Below the pieces are notes generated by a model that was not told the DNA's origin, did not search any database, and saw only the letters and a list, made by a program, of their open reading frames with translations. Below, in pieces: positions 28,279 to 38,033 of a stretch of 64,000 bases of DNA. Each line of letters starts with the position of its first letter. Positions within the stretch are counted from its first letter, which is position 1. The translations under genes and the position numbers were made by a program. The stretch comes from Pseudomonas sp. FP2309 (GTDB taxonomy: Bacteria > Pseudomonadota > Gammaproteobacteria > Pseudomonadales > Pseudomonadaceae): assembly GCF_030687575.1 (NCBI RefSeq), contig NZ_CP117439.1, positions 4,393,501 through 4,457,500 of the forward strand, written 5' to 3'.

Positions 28279-28300
28279 GTTATAGGGATTAACCTATAAC
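28279..28300. repeat. Perfect inverted repeat upstream of the terminator
   Basis: GTTATAGG-GATTAA-CCTATAAC: 8-base arms, 6-base spacer. A third half-site CCTATAAG occurs at 28199. It could be an operator for an unknown regulator. Confidence 0.4.
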
Positions 28301-28354
28301 AAGTGACCCGTTCTATCGAATAAGGCTAGTGCAGATTATTCCGCGAAGTGTCAC

Positions 28355-28396
28355 CAAGCCCCGCAAAACCTGAGGTTTTGCGGGGCTTGTTTTTTC
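28355..28396 (+). terminator. Intrinsic terminator of the gcv operon
   Basis: CAAGCCCCGCAAAACC / GGTTTTGCGGGGCTTG stem of 16 bp with loop TGA, followed by TTTTTT. Confidence 0.9.
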
Positions 28397-28581
28397 CATA
28401 TTAGTTGGCGTAGAGTTTGCCCACTGTGTTTGCATGGGTCGCTTGGAACCTGGACCTGGGCAGTAGCTGAAGTAGTTGTGCTACAACCCGTTCGACGTCT
28501 CTTACTTTCCTGCAACCCAGCCCAGTACTCTTTCATGTGAAAGGGGCTGTCATTAATTTTTAGCGTCAAGGAAATAAGAAA

Positions 28582-28794
28582 ATGTCCCAACGTCAGAGCG
28601 GTACCGTCAAGTGGTTTAACGACGAGAAAGGGTTTGGTTTTATCACTCCAGAAAGCGGTCCGGATCTGTTCGTGCATTTCCGCGCTATTCAGGGCAACGG
28701 CTTCAAGAGCCTCAAAGAAGGCCAGAAAGTGACTTTCGTTGCGGTGCAGGGCCAAAAAGGCATGCAGGCAGACGAAGTACAAGCAGAAGCCTGA
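28582..28794 (+). CDS. CspA-family cold-shock protein
   Basis: A 70-residue single-stranded nucleic acid-binding protein that melts RNA structure. Motifs RNP1 KGFGFI and RNP2 DLFVHF flank the usual basic/aromatic surface ([11 protein letters not shown]). CspA-type genes often have a long 5' leader; here about 185 bases lie between the gcv terminator and the ATG. AAGGAA is the ribosome binding site. Terminated by 28808-28841. Paralogue name (cspA, cspD or capB) cannot be decided. Confidence 0.93.
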   Translation: MSQRQSGTVKWFNDEKGFGFITPESGPDLFVHFRAIQGNGFKSLKEGQKVTFVAVQGQKGMQADEVQAEA

Positions 28795-28807
28795 TTCTTT
28801 CTGCGAC

Positions 28808-28841
28808 AAAAAGCCCCTGATATGACATCAGGGGCTTTTTT
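28808..28841 (+). terminator. Intrinsic terminator after the cold-shock gene
   Basis: AAAAAGCCCCTGA / TCAGGGGCTTTTTT stem with 7-base loop and T-run. Confidence 0.9.
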
Positions 28842-28888
28842 ATGGGCGCGATTCCGTAAACTGCGTCTTTTATTCCGAGAGCCCTGCC

Positions 28889-29377
28889 ATGTCCAAACCC
28901 TTGCTGAGCCCCCAAGGCGACTTCCCCGCCGTTGGCCTGGGCCGTCGTCTGGCAGCGATGTTCTACGATTTCCTGCTGTGCACCGCCCTGCTGATCGTCA
29001 CCGCGTTTATCTACAAACTGATTTGGATCGCGTTCGTCGGCGAAGCCAAAATGCGCAGCCTCACCGAATCCGGCGCACTGGACGGCGACCCGTTGCTGTC
29101 GACGATTTTATTGTTCGTGCTGTTTGGCTTCTTCGCCAAGTTCTGGACCCATTCCGGTCAGACCCTGGGCATGCAGGTGTGGGGCGTGCGCGTGCAGAAT
29201 GCCGACGGCTCGCGCATCAGCCTGTGGCAGGCGCTGCTGCGCTTTGTGGTGTCGATTGCGTCGTGGTTGTGCGTGGGGCTGGGCTTTGTCTGGTCACTGT
29301 TCGACAAGCACAAACGCAGCTGGCATGACATTTATTCGGATACGCAGTTGGTGCGGATTCCGAAACAGAAGAAGTAA
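28889..29377 (+). CDS. RDD-family membrane protein
   Basis: A 162-residue inner-membrane protein of the RDD family, named for Arg-Asp-Asp in the first helix; here the equivalent is GRRLAAMFYDFLLC (Arg and Asp kept). Three to four membrane segments (about 25-50, 66-88, 110-135). The motif HSGQTLGMQVWGVRVQNADG and WHDIYSDTQLV near the C-terminus fit the family. Some RDD proteins act as Na+/H+ antiporters; role here unknown. Confidence 0.85.
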   Translation: MSKPLLSPQGDFPAVGLGRRLAAMFYDFLLCTALLIVTAFIYKLIWIAFVGEAKMRSLTESGALDGDPLLSTILLFVLFGFFAKFWTHSGQTLGMQVWGVRVQNADGSRISLWQALLRFVVSIASWLCVGLGFVWSLFDKHKRSWHDIYSDTQLVRIPKQKK

Positions 29378-29444
29378 TCAGGGCGATGCCAATCAAGGGT
29401 GGGAGGCGACTTCCCCCCACCCTATTTAATGCATTCAGCCGAAG

Positions 29445-30503
29445 TCAGGCGTTGCCCGCCAGCTTGAGGCGCGCTGCCTGGGTGAAATCCAGCATGCGCT
29501 TGAGCGGGCGCACAGCGTGAGGGATCACCGAAGGCTCGACGAAGATCTCGTTACTGCCCTCACGCAGGCACTGCAAGGTGCGCTCCAGCGTGTTCATCGC
29601 CATCCACGGGCAATGTGCACAACTGCGGCACGCGGCACCGTTGCCGGCCGTAGGCGCCTCGACGAAGACCTTGTCCGGGCACAGCTGCTGCATCTTGTAG
29701 AAGATGCCGCGGTCGGTGGCGACGATAAAGGTCTTGTTCGGCAGACGCTGCGCTGCGGCGATCAGTTGGCTGGTGGAGCCTACCGCGTCAGCCAGCTCGA
29801 TCACCGAGGTCGGGGATTCAGGGTGCACCAGAATCGCCGCATCCGGGTAGAGCGCCTTCATGTCTTCCAACTGCTTGGACTTGAATTCTTCGTGGACGAT
29901 GCACGCACCGTCCCACAGCAACATGTCGGCGCCGGTCTGGCGCTGGATGTAGGTGCCCAGGTGTTTGTCCGGGCCCCAGATGATGGTCTCGCCGTTGTCC
30001 ATCAGGCTTTCGACGATTTCCAGCGCACAGCTGGAGGTCACCACCCAATCGGCCCGCGCTTTAACCGCCGCCGAGGTGTTGGCGTACACCACCACGGTGC
30101 GCTCGGGATGCTGGTCGCAGAATGCCGAAAACTCATCCACCGGGCAGCCAAGATCCAGGGAGCACGTGGCTTCCAGGGTTGGCATGAGGATGCGTTTTTC
30201 GGGGGTGAGGATTTTGGCGGTCTCGCCCATGAAACGCACACCGGCGACCAGTACGGTCTTGGCCGGGTGGGCGGCGCCGAAGCGGGCCATTTCCAGGGAG
30301 TCGGAGACACAGCCGCCAGTTTCTTCGGCCAGGGCCTGAATCACCGGATCGCAATAAAAGTGCGCCACCAGCACCGCGTCCTGAGCCTTGAGCTCGGCGG
30401 CGATGGCGGTACGCAGGCTTGCCTCTTCCTCGGCGCTTAGCGCCTTGGGCTGCTTGGCATCGAGGTGGGCTTGAACCAGTAGGCGTTCGGAAATGTGCGT
30501 CAT
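29445..30503 (-). CDS. nadA: Quinolinate synthase A
   Basis: A 352-residue iron-sulfur enzyme that condenses iminoaspartate with dihydroxyacetone phosphate into quinolinate for NAD synthesis. Motifs: LVAHFYCDP (about residue 48), [10 protein letters not shown] (about 130), and [19 protein letters not shown] near residue 305, which hold the [4Fe-4S] cysteines. The ATG at 30503 gives [15 protein letters not shown], the P. aeruginosa-type start; longer readings run into non-homologous sequence. Confidence 0.95.
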   Translation of the reverse strand: MTHISERLLVQAHLDAKQPKALSAEEEASLRTAIAAELKAQDAVLVAHFYCDPVIQALAEETGGCVSDSLEMARFGAAHPAKTVLVAGVRFMGETAKILTPEKRILMPTLEATCSLDLGCPVDEFSAFCDQHPERTVVVYANTSAAVKARADWVVTSSCALEIVESLMDNGETIIWGPDKHLGTYIQRQTGADMLLWDGACIVHEEFKSKQLEDMKALYPDAAILVHPESPTSVIELADAVGSTSQLIAAAQRLPNKTFIVATDRGIFYKMQQLCPDKVFVEAPTAGNGAACRSCAHCPWMAMNTLERTLQCLREGSNEIFVEPSVIPHAVRPLKRMLDFTQAARLKLAGNA

Positions 30504-30690
30504 GTTCGCAAGACCTGCAGGCGCAGTTGCGCGAAAGTCGAGTGTACCACCGGCTCTGGAGCCCTTCGGGCGCCGCCGGACGAAGTGATTGTGTTCATCA
30601 AGCACGGGTAAAGGTGAAGCTGCGCAAGGCTACAGAATATCGAATGGATTCAAAAGCCTAATCTGGTATTCGCGGGTGCGTCTTTCAGGC

Positions 30691-30732
30691 AAAAAAAACG
30701 GGAAGCCCCTGCGCTGGGGCTTCCCGTTTTCG
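30691..30732. terminator. Bidirectional intrinsic terminator
   Basis: AACGGGAAGCCCC / GGGGCTTCCCGTT stem flanked by A-run and TTTT. It ends the 524-residue orphan gene on the minus strand. Confidence 0.88.
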
Positions 30733-30741
30733 TCTGTGCCC

Positions 30742-32316
30742 TCAGCGTGTCAGCGCAGTGGGGTCCTGCTGCAACATGACTGATTCATGCATCTTCGCCA
30801 GGGCGTCCTTCAAGGTAGCCTCCTCCAAAGCATCCTTGGACTTTTTGCTTTCCTTGGCCGCATATTCCAGCAACACCACGTAGTCATGGCTGACCGAGGC
30901 CTGCTTGGGCACGAAGGTCTCGTCCACCAACTTGCCCAATACGTATTTCTGAGTGCGGGTCGCCTGGCTGGCCTCCTGGGAAACCGAAGCGTTGATCAAC
31001 TGGCCGTCTTTGTAAGACAGGTTGGCCGACGTGCTGGCTTTGTCCTCAACCTGGACGTAGAGGTAGTTTTGCGAGTTTTCATCGCGCGTCAGACCGGGAT
31101 TTTTACTGCCATCAAGGCCCTTATGGTAACTGGCCGACAGGCTCGACTGCTGGTCCTGGGTAACGCTGCGATCCAACTGGCTACTGCCGCTGACCCGGGT
31201 CTTTTGCGACACGTTGTAAGCAAAACTGTCGACTTCAGACGGGCGCATCGGGTTGGACGATTCGCTGACCTGCTTGATGGAGGCCTTGAAGTCCGCCAGG
31301 CCAGTCAGTATGCCCTGGTCGGTCGGGTTGCGCGTGAGTGCTTCGGGGAGGCCGACGCCCTGGGGGTAGTTGCTGTTCATGGCGCTGAATGCGTCCTTGA
31401 ACAGGGTCATCAGCTCGGCCTTGGCGTTGCCACGCTCCTGCACACGATCAAATTGAGCCAGGTAGCTACTCAAGGCCTTGGCCTGTTGCTGGGCATTGCC
31501 CAGGATCGCGGCGTTTTTCAGGTCCACGGCCAGGCTCACTTCGCCGCTTGGGCCACTCATGCGCGTGGTGCGGCTTTGTGTATCCGCGTGGAAGGCCAGG
31601 GTCTGGTTCTGCCCTTCCAGCGTCTTCAGTTTGGCGTTGAGATCCACCGACGCCAATACCTTCGAGTCAAACGTGGTCAGTTTGCCCAGATCAAGTTTGG
31701 GCGGCGTTGCGCCAAGGCCATCGATCGCCGCCTGGAAGGCGCTGCCTAATTGGCCAACGGCCTTGAGCTCGTCATCGCTCAGGCTGCCACCCTCGACCGT
31801 TGCCTTTACGCCCAGGCCATCGTTCTGGCTGGACAGGCTGAAAGTGACGGTTTTTCCGCTGGCCGTCTTGATGCTGAGGCTGACCTGGTTGTCGGCCTTG
31901 CTGTGCAGCAGCGATTGGTCGACTCGCATCTCGCCGGCATTTTGCGCGCGGTCGGCGCTCGCATAGAGCACAGACTGGGAAATTTCCGTGCCGCCCTTGG
32001 CGAACTGCTCTATCAGGCTCGCACCGAGGCCACTGAAGCGACTGGCCGCGGACAGCGCGTTGAAGTTGGTATTAATCGTCTTGCTGAGGGCGTCCTGGCT
32101 GGTGTTCTCCCACGCTCGCACGAGCTCCTGGCCAGGCAGTTGCCCGCGGCGCGAATAAGTATCGGATAGCGTGTCGGACACCACATTGCCCAGGCTGACC
32201 ACCGACGAAGGGCGGGCAACGGCGCCAGCGGCGTTCTGCACCACACTGACGGGGGCAGGTTCGATAGGCCGAATAGCGCGTGCGATGGCGGAACTGATAG
32301 GCGAAAGCGTCGTCAT
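30742..32316 (-). CDS. Orphan Ser/Ala/Gln-rich protein of unknown function
   Basis: A 524-residue protein I do not recognise. It has no signal peptide, no membrane helix and no cysteine-rich or catalytic motif. Composition is rich in Ser, Ala, Gln, Asn, Asp, Lys and Thr. Residues about 115-260 look like beta-rich repeats (QVSLSIKTASGKTVTFSLSS, QTLAFHADTQSRTTRMSG); residues about 385-480 again alternate polar strands (SSLSASYHKGLDGSK, YVQVEDKASTSANLSYKDG). This resembles secreted or surface proteins exported without a cleaved signal, such as flagellar or type III/VI-linked proteins, but no secretion genes are nearby. Monocistronic with its own terminator. Confidence 0.8.
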   Translation of the reverse strand: MTTLSPISSAIARAIRPIEPAPVSVVQNAAGAVARPSSVVSLGNVVSDTLSDTYSRRGQLPGQELVRAWENTSQDALSKTINTNFNALSAASRFSGLGASLIEQFAKGGTEISQSVLYASADRAQNAGEMRVDQSLLHSKADNQVSLSIKTASGKTVTFSLSSQNDGLGVKATVEGGSLSDDELKAVGQLGSAFQAAIDGLGATPPKLDLGKLTTFDSKVLASVDLNAKLKTLEGQNQTLAFHADTQSRTTRMSGPSGEVSLAVDLKNAAILGNAQQQAKALSSYLAQFDRVQERGNAKAELMTLFKDAFSAMNSNYPQGVGLPEALTRNPTDQGILTGLADFKASIKQVSESSNPMRPSEVDSFAYNVSQKTRVSGSSQLDRSVTQDQQSSLSASYHKGLDGSKNPGLTRDENSQNYLYVQVEDKASTSANLSYKDGQLINASVSQEASQATRTQKYVLGKLVDETFVPKQASVSHDYVVLLEYAAKESKKSKDALEEATLKDALAKMHESVMLQQDPTALTR

Positions 32317-32389
32317 GACAATCCCTGTCTTGAGGTGAACGAACTCGATTTAACACAAACCCTCGGACGCGAGGCAAGCGATAAAAAAA

Positions 32390-32803
32390 TCACTGATGAA
32401 GCGTCGAACTCAATGACGCCATATTAGCTGCACCTGCCGGCGCAGCGAGGCACTGATATCGGGCGTCCTCGAGGCTGCTTTCAAACTGTTCAAGGCCATC
32501 GTAGAGGCTTTGCAAATTTTGGATTCGGGTTATCAGCTCGTGTTTTTTATCTGCAATGGCCTTGCAGGCCAATTCCCAGGGCAGTGCCTGCCCCCGGTGA
32601 TCCTGAAGGATCGCCTGCATTTCCTTGAGTTTGAAGCCCAGTTGCTGAGCGCATTTGATGAACATCAGCAACTCGACACTTTGCTGGTTGTAAACCCGAT
32701 ACTTACCTTCACGCACGGGCGGCGGCAGTAAGCCGATGTTCTCGTAATGGCGGATCGTCTTAACAGTGGTGCCCGACAGCAGGGCGGCTTTGCCGATATA
32801 CAT
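32390..32803 (-). CDS. MerR-family transcriptional regulator
   Basis: A 137-residue regulator with a MerR winged helix (residues 1-70: MYIGKAALLSGTTVKTIRHYENIGLL) and a C-terminal coiled-coil dimerisation helix (about 75-115). There is a single Cys in the effector half, so a metal-binding role is unlikely; it is closer to the redox/drug-responsive SoxR/HmrR-like group without their signature. It follows the quinone reductase gene (32891-33469) with an 87-base gap and probably regulates it. Confidence 0.85.
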   Translation of the reverse strand: MYIGKAALLSGTTVKTIRHYENIGLLPPPVREGKYRVYNQQSVELLMFIKCAQQLGFKLKEMQAILQDHRGQALPWELACKAIADKKHELITRIQNLQSLYDGLEQFESSLEDARYQCLAAPAGAANMASLSSTLHQ

Positions 32804-32890
32804 GAAAAGTCCCTATCACGGCGCAGGAATGGGCGCACGAGGGCGCATCGCATCTTCACACATGTGTCCGGGATCGGGAACCTGAGGACC

Positions 32891-33469
32891 TCAACGCTCG
32901 GCGATCGCCTGCGCGTGCTTGAGCCAGGCTTCTCGCCGGGCCAGACCGGAACCCAAAATTGGTCCGAACATCAGGGTTTTCAGCGGCTTGATACCGCAGA
33001 ACGCCAGCGTGGTTGTGCGCACCTGGTGCACGCCCGGCATGCGATAAACCCACTTGTAATACCAGGGAGGCGTATCCATCGTGACCAGCAGGTGGGCCGT
33101 CCTCCCCTTTAACAGCTTATCGGGAAAGGCTTTGCCTTCACGGTACTTGAAGGCAAAACCAGGCAGGAACGTCCGGTCGAAAAAGCCTTTCATCAGCGCC
33201 GGAATAGCACCCCACCAGATGGGGTAGACAAATGCCAGGTGTTGCGCCCACGTGATATCGACCTGAGCCTGGAGCAGATCGGGTTCCAGCGGCTGGATCC
33301 GGTTGTAGCCCTCATGCAGCACGGGATCGAAGTTCAGCGCCCCCACTCGCAGCAGACGCACCTCATGCCCGGCACGTATTGCGGCTTGCACATACGCGCC
33401 GGCCAATGCGCCGCAAAAGCTGTCGGCGCAGGGATGTCCCAGAATTACCAATACTCGCTTGCCCATCAT
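32891..33469 (-). CDS. NAD(P)H quinone reductase, flavodoxin fold
   Basis: A 192-residue FMN/FAD-dependent NAD(P)H dehydrogenase (quinone), KefF/MdaB/WrbA type. N-terminal KRVLVILGHPCADSFCGALA is the phosphate-binding loop; FVYPIWWGAIPALMKGFFDRTFLPGFAF is the flavin-binding segment; the late TTTLAFCGIKPLKTLMFG is typical. Two-electron reduction of quinones avoids radicals. Three start codons lie within nine bases (33472 GTG, 33469 ATG, 33466 ATG); 33469 is chosen. Confidence 0.87.
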   Translation of the reverse strand: MMGKRVLVILGHPCADSFCGALAGAYVQAAIRAGHEVRLLRVGALNFDPVLHEGYNRIQPLEPDLLQAQVDITWAQHLAFVYPIWWGAIPALMKGFFDRTFLPGFAFKYREGKAFPDKLLKGRTAHLLVTMDTPPWYYKWVYRMPGVHQVRTTTLAFCGIKPLKTLMFGPILGSGLARREAWLKHAQAIAER

Positions 33470-33641
33470 CACTTCACCCTGAACGTTGGACGCCCAGAAT
33501 AGGGTGTGCCCTTAACGGGAGAGTCAACAGGAGGGTTGTCGGCGGGTATTGGCGGCATGCGCCGAGATGGGGTTGCGATGGGCCTGAACAGGCGATTTTT
33601 TCGTGACACTCAGTGCGTTGCGCACTCGCCAAATCCCAGGC

Positions 33642-33688
33642 AAAAAAAAACCCGGAAATCCTCACTTGCGTGGGCCTTCCGGATTTTC
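33642..33688 (-). terminator. Terminator of tRNA-Lys
   Basis: Read leftward: AAATCCGGAAGG ... TTTCCGGGTTTTTTTT, a hairpin with some mismatches and a long T-run, just after the tRNA 3' end. Confidence 0.65.
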
Positions 33689-33702
33689 TAAACCGCCAAA
33701 AA

Positions 33703-33778
33703 TGGTGGGTCGTGTGGGATTCGAACCTACGACCAATTGGTTAAAAGCCAACTGCTCTACCAACTGAGCTAACGACCC
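33703..33778 (-). tRNA. tRNA-Lys (anticodon UUU)
   Basis: 76 bases. Acceptor GGGTCGT/ACGACCC, D-loop AGCTCAGTTGGTAGAGC, anticodon loop CTTTTAA (anticodon TTT), T-loop GTTCGAATC and an encoded CCA end. It follows queE-queC, as in P. aeruginosa. Confidence 0.97.
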
Positions 33779-33841
33779 GCTGTGTGGTGGCGCGTATAAT
33801 ACTGATTTCTAAGGATTATTCAACACCTTATTTGAAATAAA

Positions 33842-34519
33842 TCAGAAATAACGCGTTGGGTCCGTAATTCCGGCCATTTTGAAGCCCTCGGCACGCAGTC
33901 GGCAGGCGTCGCATTGCCCACACGCACGACCGGCATCGTCTGCCTGATAGCAGGAAACAGTCTGCGAAAAATCCACGCCTAGTCCTACGCCCGCCTTCAC
34001 GATGTCTGACTTGCTCAGGTTCTGCAGCGGCGCCCGAATACGAAACCCCTGCCCTTCTACCCCGGCCTTTGTCGCCAGGTTGGCCATGCGTTCGAACGCC
34101 TCGACGTATTCCGCACGGCAGTCCGGGTAGCCATTGTAATCAAGGGCGTTCACGCCGATAAATATATCGCGGGCATTCAGCACTTCGGCCCAGCCCAGGG
34201 CCAGTGACAGGAACACCGTATTGCGCGCCGGTACGTACGTGACCGGAATGCCCTGGATAGGCGCCAGCGGCACGTCGATAGCGCTTTCAGTCAGGGCAGA
34301 GCCGCCGATGCCGGTGAGGTTCAGGCCAATCACTTTGTGCTCCACCACACCAAGGTCATGGGCGACACGCGCGGCGGCATTCAATTCGGCGCGGTGGCGC
34401 TGGCCGTAGTCAAAGCTCATGGTGTAGCAGCTGTAGCCGTCAGCACGGACTATGGCCACCAGCGTGGCGGAGTCGAGGCCGCCGGACAGCAGGATGACCG
34501 CGCGCTTTTGCTCGCTCAT
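33842..34519 (-). CDS. queC: 7-cyano-7-deazaguanine synthase QueC
   Basis: A 225-residue ATP-dependent enzyme that turns 7-carboxy-7-deazaguanine into preQ0 on the queuosine pathway. PP-loop [15 protein letters not shown] at the N-terminus; zinc-binding cysteines in [25 protein letters not shown] near the C-terminus. The ATG at 34519 just precedes the PP-loop and gives the usual length; upstream codons overlap queE. It starts right at the end of queE. Confidence 0.95.
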   Translation of the reverse strand: MSEQKRAVILLSGGLDSATLVAIVRADGYSCYTMSFDYGQRHRAELNAAARVAHDLGVVEHKVIGLNLTGIGGSALTESAIDVPLAPIQGIPVTYVPARNTVFLSLALGWAEVLNARDIFIGVNALDYNGYPDCRAEYVEAFERMANLATKAGVEGQGFRIRAPLQNLSKSDIVKAGVGLGVDFSQTVSCYQADDAGRACGQCDACRLRAEGFKMAGITDPTRYF

Positions 34520-34520
34520 C

Positions 34521-35168
34521 TCAGCGCCCCGGCTCGTCGTTCCACAGGTATTTATGCAACTGCAATTGCAGGCGTACCGGCAGATTGTCGGCCACGACCC
34601 AGTCAGCCAGGTCGCGGGCATTGAGGTCATGATGGCTCGGAGAGAACAGCACCTCGCCGGCGCGACGGTCGAGACCGTACTGGATCAACTTGGAGGCCGC
34701 CCAGTCATAGTCGTCGCGCGAACAGATAACGAACTTGACCTGATCGTTGGCCGTCAGCAAGTCCATGTTGTCATAGAGGTTGCGGTGCGCCTCCTTGGAA
34801 CCCGGGGTCTTGAGGTCGACCACGCGGCTGACGCGTGGGTCGACCGCCGAGATGTCCAGGGCACCACTGGTTTCAAGGGACACTTCATAACCGGCATCAC
34901 ACAGCCGCTTGAGCAGCGCAATGGCATTGGGCTGGGCCAACGGCTCGCCCCCGGTCACGCAGACGTAGCGCGGCTTGAAGCCAGCAACCTGCTCGAGGAT
35001 GTCGTCCAGGGTGCGCACGGTGCCACCACTGAAGGCATAGGCGCTGTCACAGTATTGGCAACGCAACGGGCAACCGGTGAGGCGCACAAATACGGTGGGC
35101 AGCCCAGCGGTTCGCGTTTCACCCTGCAACGAGTAAAAAACTTCGGTAATACGTAATGTGTCTTGCAT
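34521..35168 (-). CDS. queE: 7-carboxy-7-deazaguanine synthase QueE
   Basis: A 215-residue radical-SAM enzyme that makes the 7-deazaguanine ring. The cluster motif is Cys-x3-Cys-x2-Cys in [15 protein letters not shown] (about residues 32-46), then [12 protein letters not shown] and SLETSGA. A GTG nine bases upstream could be used; the ATG at 35168 is preferred. Gene order queE-queC continues from cpoB. Confidence 0.94.
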   Translation of the reverse strand: MQDTLRITEVFYSLQGETRTAGLPTVFVRLTGCPLRCQYCDSAYAFSGGTVRTLDDILEQVAGFKPRYVCVTGGEPLAQPNAIALLKRLCDAGYEVSLETSGALDISAVDPRVSRVVDLKTPGSKEAHRNLYDNMDLLTANDQVKFVICSRDDYDWAASKLIQYGLDRRAGEVLFSPSHHDLNARDLADWVVADNLPVRLQLQLHKYLWNDEPGR

Positions 35169-35283
35169 AGTCGCCACGGGCGTAACAGCTAAACAGGCTG
35201 TCCGCCTCCGTCAGGCACTTAGAGGAACCCCGCCAACGCGCAGGCCCCAAAAAGCGTGTTTCATAAAAGGGCGTGGATTCTAA

Positions 35284-35316
35284 CGAAAAAACCCGCGCCA
35301 GGCGCGGGTTTCTTCT
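35284..35316. terminator. Bidirectional intrinsic terminator after cpoB
   Basis: AACCCGCGCC / GGCGCGGGTT stem with single-base loop extended by A-run and TTTCTT. It ends the tol-pal-cpoB mRNA and separates it from queE-queC. Confidence 0.85.
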
Positions 35317-35332
35317 AAACGGGCTGCGCTGC

Positions 35333-36169
35333 TTACAAACGTTGCAGATCCCGTTGAGCCAACTGAGCAGCGGAAGTCCCCGGATATTGGGCGACGACCT
35401 GCTGCAGAATGCCTTTGACCTTGTCGGTATGACCCAGGCGGCGCTCTACGTCAGCGAGTTTGTACAGCGAATCAGGCACCTTGGCATGCTTGGGGTACAG
35501 CTGGCTGACCTTGGCAAATGCCTGGCCCGCCCCCTGCAAATCACCCTTTGCCAGGTTCACCTCGCCCAACCAGTATTGGGCATTGCCCGCGTACTGGCTG
35601 TTGGGGTAACGCCCAAGGAATGCGGTAAAGGCTTTGCTGGCCTTGTCGAAGTCCTTGGCCTTGATCAGGTCGAAGGCTGCATCGTAATACAGTTTTTCCT
35701 TCGCCGGATCACCCGGTTCGCTGCTGGCGGCAGGGGCCTGGCCCGCAGCCGCGGCCCCTGCTGCCGCCCCACCGGCGGCGGCGCTTGGCGCACCACCGGT
35801 AGAAGAATTATCTGGAGTAGCGGCTGGTGTAACGCCGGCTCCTATACGTCGATCAAGATCCTGGTAACGCTCCAGGCCTTCTTGCTTGAGCTGGTTCACT
35901 TGATTTTGCAGCACTTCAATTGCGCCCTGTTGCTGCGCCAATTGATCCTGCATGCGTTGCAACTGGTTGAACAGTTCGCCCTGTGCCGAGGGAGCGGACG
36001 TAGCCGCCCCCCCAGCATAGGCGCCGTTCGTGCCATAACCTGCTGGCGGATAGCTGCTCCCGCTATTGTTATAGCCAGAGTTGCTATCCGTTACAGGAAC
36101 CGCAGCCCACACCGCAAGCGGTGCGAAGCTGAGAGCCAATACAGTCAGAGCACGACGGCACGTTCGCAT
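35333..36169 (-). CDS. cpoB: Tol-Pal system coordinator CpoB (YbgF)
   Basis: A 278-residue periplasmic protein that couples outer-membrane constriction with peptidoglycan synthesis at division. Signal peptide (residues 1-22, ending VWA), a coiled-coil trimerisation region (about 60-100, EGLERYQDLDRRIG), an Ala/Gly/Pro linker and three TPRs from about 155 (YDAAFDLIKAKDFDKASKAFTAFLGRYPNSQYAGNAQYWLGE). It follows pal with 6 bases in between. Confidence 0.93.
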   Translation of the reverse strand: MRTCRRALTVLALSFAPLAVWAAVPVTDSNSGYNNSGSSYPPAGYGTNGAYAGGAATSAPSAQGELFNQLQRMQDQLAQQQGAIEVLQNQVNQLKQEGLERYQDLDRRIGAGVTPAATPDNSSTGGAPSAAAGGAAAGAAAAGQAPAASSEPGDPAKEKLYYDAAFDLIKAKDFDKASKAFTAFLGRYPNSQYAGNAQYWLGEVNLAKGDLQGAGQAFAKVSQLYPKHAKVPDSLYKLADVERRLGHTDKVKGILQQVVAQYPGTSAAQLAQRDLQRL

Positions 36170-36175
36170 GACGAA

Positions 36176-36676
36176 TTACTTACGCAGTTCGACGCGACGG
36201 TTTTGAGCCCAGGACTGCTCGTCGTGGCCAGTAGCAACTGGACGCTCTTTACCGTAGGAAACCAGTTCCAGTTGGCCTGGAGCAACACCTTGCAGTACCA
36301 GGTAGCGCTGAACGGCTTTCGCACGACGCTCGCCCAGTGCCATGTTGTACTCACGAGTACCACGTTCGTCGGTGTTACCTTCCAGAACAACGCGAGCGCC
36401 GTTAGCTTTCAGGTCTTTCGCGTGAACGTCCAGAGCGCGCATGGCTTCTGGTTTCAGGTCCGAACTGTCATATTCGAAGTAGAAAGTGGTGATAGCGCGC
36501 AGAGCAGCTTCTTCGCTCAGGGAGCCGTCAACTGCACCAGTGTTAGCGCCGTAACCAGCGTTTGGATCAACAGCTGCGCCTTCACCGGCATTGTCGCCGC
36601 CTTTAGACGAGCAACCAACGGCTACGGACAGAGCCAGAGCCAGAGCAGCAAACTTACCAAACTTCAGCATTTCCAT
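36176..36676 (-). CDS. pal: Peptidoglycan-associated lipoprotein Pal (OprL)
   Basis: A 166-residue outer-membrane lipoprotein that ties the outer membrane to peptidoglycan. Lipobox AVGC places the lipidated Cys at 22; the OmpA-like domain holds [38 protein letters not shown] and the C-terminal NRRVELRK. Nearly identical to P. aeruginosa OprL. The ATG at 36676 follows AGGAG by 7 bases. Confidence 0.97.
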   Translation of the reverse strand: MEMLKFGKFAALALALSVAVGCSSKGGDNAGEGAAVDPNAGYGANTGAVDGSLSEEAALRAITTFYFEYDSSDLKPEAMRALDVHAKDLKANGARVVLEGNTDERGTREYNMALGERRAKAVQRYLVLQGVAPGQLELVSYGKERPVATGHDEQSWAQNRRVELRK

Positions 36677-36731
36677 CGTGAAACTCCTAATGAACCCCAG
36701 TGTGTTAAGTACTTCTTTTTGTAGCGCCGCG

Positions 36732-38033
36732 TCAGTTCAGGTAAGGGGACCAGGACGGTTCTCTGACTTCGCCTTGAGCGGTAGGAAGCGGGAGCCTCAC
36801 GCGTCCATTAATGGACACGAGCATCAAGACTCCCCGGCCCTGCTGGCGGGTGGCGTAGATTACCATGGTGCCGTTGGGCGCAACAGTAGCTGACTCATCA
36901 AGGTTGGTATCTGTAAGGATTTTTACCGTTCCACGCTGCAAATCCTGGGCCGCAACCCGGAAATTAGTGAAACCATCCTGACGGTGAATCATCACCAACG
37001 TCTTTTCATCAGCCGAAAGCTTAGGGTTGGCGTTGTAGTTACCAATAAAGGTCACTCGTTCCGCACCGCCACCGCCAATACTCGATTTGTAGATTTGTGG
37101 CTTGCCGCCCCGGTCAGAGGTGAAGTAGATGGTCGAACCATCCTTACCCCAGAACGGTTCAGTGTTAATGCCCGGGCCGCTGGTCACGCGTGTGATCTGG
37201 CGCGAAGCCATGTTCATCACGTAGATATCCGGGTTGCCGTCTTTGGACAGTACGAACGCCAGGCGCGAACCATCCGGCGACCAGGCCGGTGCACCGTTAA
37301 GGCCTTCGAAGTTGGTGATCTGCTCACGACGGCCAGTGTCGATGTGCTGGACGAAGATACGCGGACGCTTCTGTTCGAACGACACGTAGGCAATACGCTT
37401 GCCATCCGGTGCAAAGCGCGGCGACAGGATTGGCTCACGCGACTGCAGCAAGGTTACAGCGCGCGCGCCGTCATAGTCCGAACGTTGCAGGGTATAGCGG
37501 GTGTTGTCTACGGAGAAACGTTCAGCCGTTACATACAGCAGACGTGTCGAGAAAGCCCCCTTGATACCGGTGAGCTTTTCAAACGACTGGTCTGAAATGT
37601 AGTGGGCCATGTCCCGCAATTGTTCGGTGGTGCCCGAAACACTGCCGGTCAAGACCTGCTGCTCGGTCGCCACGTTGAACAGGGTGTACTGGATCTGCAG
37701 GCGACCGCCGGCCGGCACAATGTTGCCGACCATCAGGTATTGCGCGCCTACCGCTTTCCAGTCACGGAACACGACTTCGCTGGCCTGGTTAGGCTGGCTG
37801 ATCATATTGCCTTTGGGAATCGGCGCGTAGTAGCCGGAGTTGCGCAGGTCGTCGCTGACGATCTGGGCCATGTCGTCCGGCAGCACACTGCCGCCCTGCC
37901 AACCGAACGGTACTACAGCGATCGGGGTGGCCCGGTCGCTACCGCTGGTGACCAGGATGTTCTTTTCATCCGCCGCCGCTATCCCTGCCATACAGCAAAT
38001 AACGACAAGCATTCCTCGAAGAAGGTTTCTCAC
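36732..38033 (-). CDS. tolB: Tol-Pal system protein TolB
   Basis: A 433-residue periplasmic beta-propeller that binds Pal and TolA. Signal peptide of about 21 residues, N-terminal domain (about 25-165), then propeller blades with repeated [39 protein letters not shown] motifs. Its GTG start overlaps the tolA stop by four bases (GTGA), coupling translation. Confidence 0.96.
   Translation of the reverse strand: MRNLLRGMLVVICCMAGIAAADEKNILVTSGSDRATPIAVVPFGWQGGSVLPDDMAQIVSDDLRNSGYYAPIPKGNMISQPNQASEVVFRDWKAVGAQYLMVGNIVPAGGRLQIQYTLFNVATEQQVLTGSVSGTTEQLRDMAHYISDQSFEKLTGIKGAFSTRLLYVTAERFSVDNTRYTLQRSDYDGARAVTLLQSREPILSPRFAPDGKRIAYVSFEQKRPRIFVQHIDTGRREQITNFEGLNGAPAWSPDGSRLAFVLSKDGNPDIYVMNMASRQITRVTSGPGINTEPFWGKDGSTIYFTSDRGGKPQIYKSSIGGGGAERVTFIGNYNANPKLSADEKTLVMIHRQDGFTNFRVAAQDLQRGTVKILTDTNLDESATVAPNGTMVIYATRQQGRGVLMLVSINGRVRLPLPTAQGEVREPSWSPYLN

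Larger units (their letters stand above)
28189..28581 (+). promoter_or_regulatory. gcvT-csp intergenic region
   Basis: No gene is seen in these 393 bases. They contain a perfect inverted repeat at 28279-28300, the gcv terminator at 28355-28396, and a long leader (about 180 bases) before the cold-shock gene, as expected for mRNAs of this family that are regulated by RNA structure. Confidence 0.5.

Noticed and set aside
33642..33778. tRNA-Lys as an integration site
   Set aside because: No integrase, duplicated tRNA end or atypical block lies next to it.
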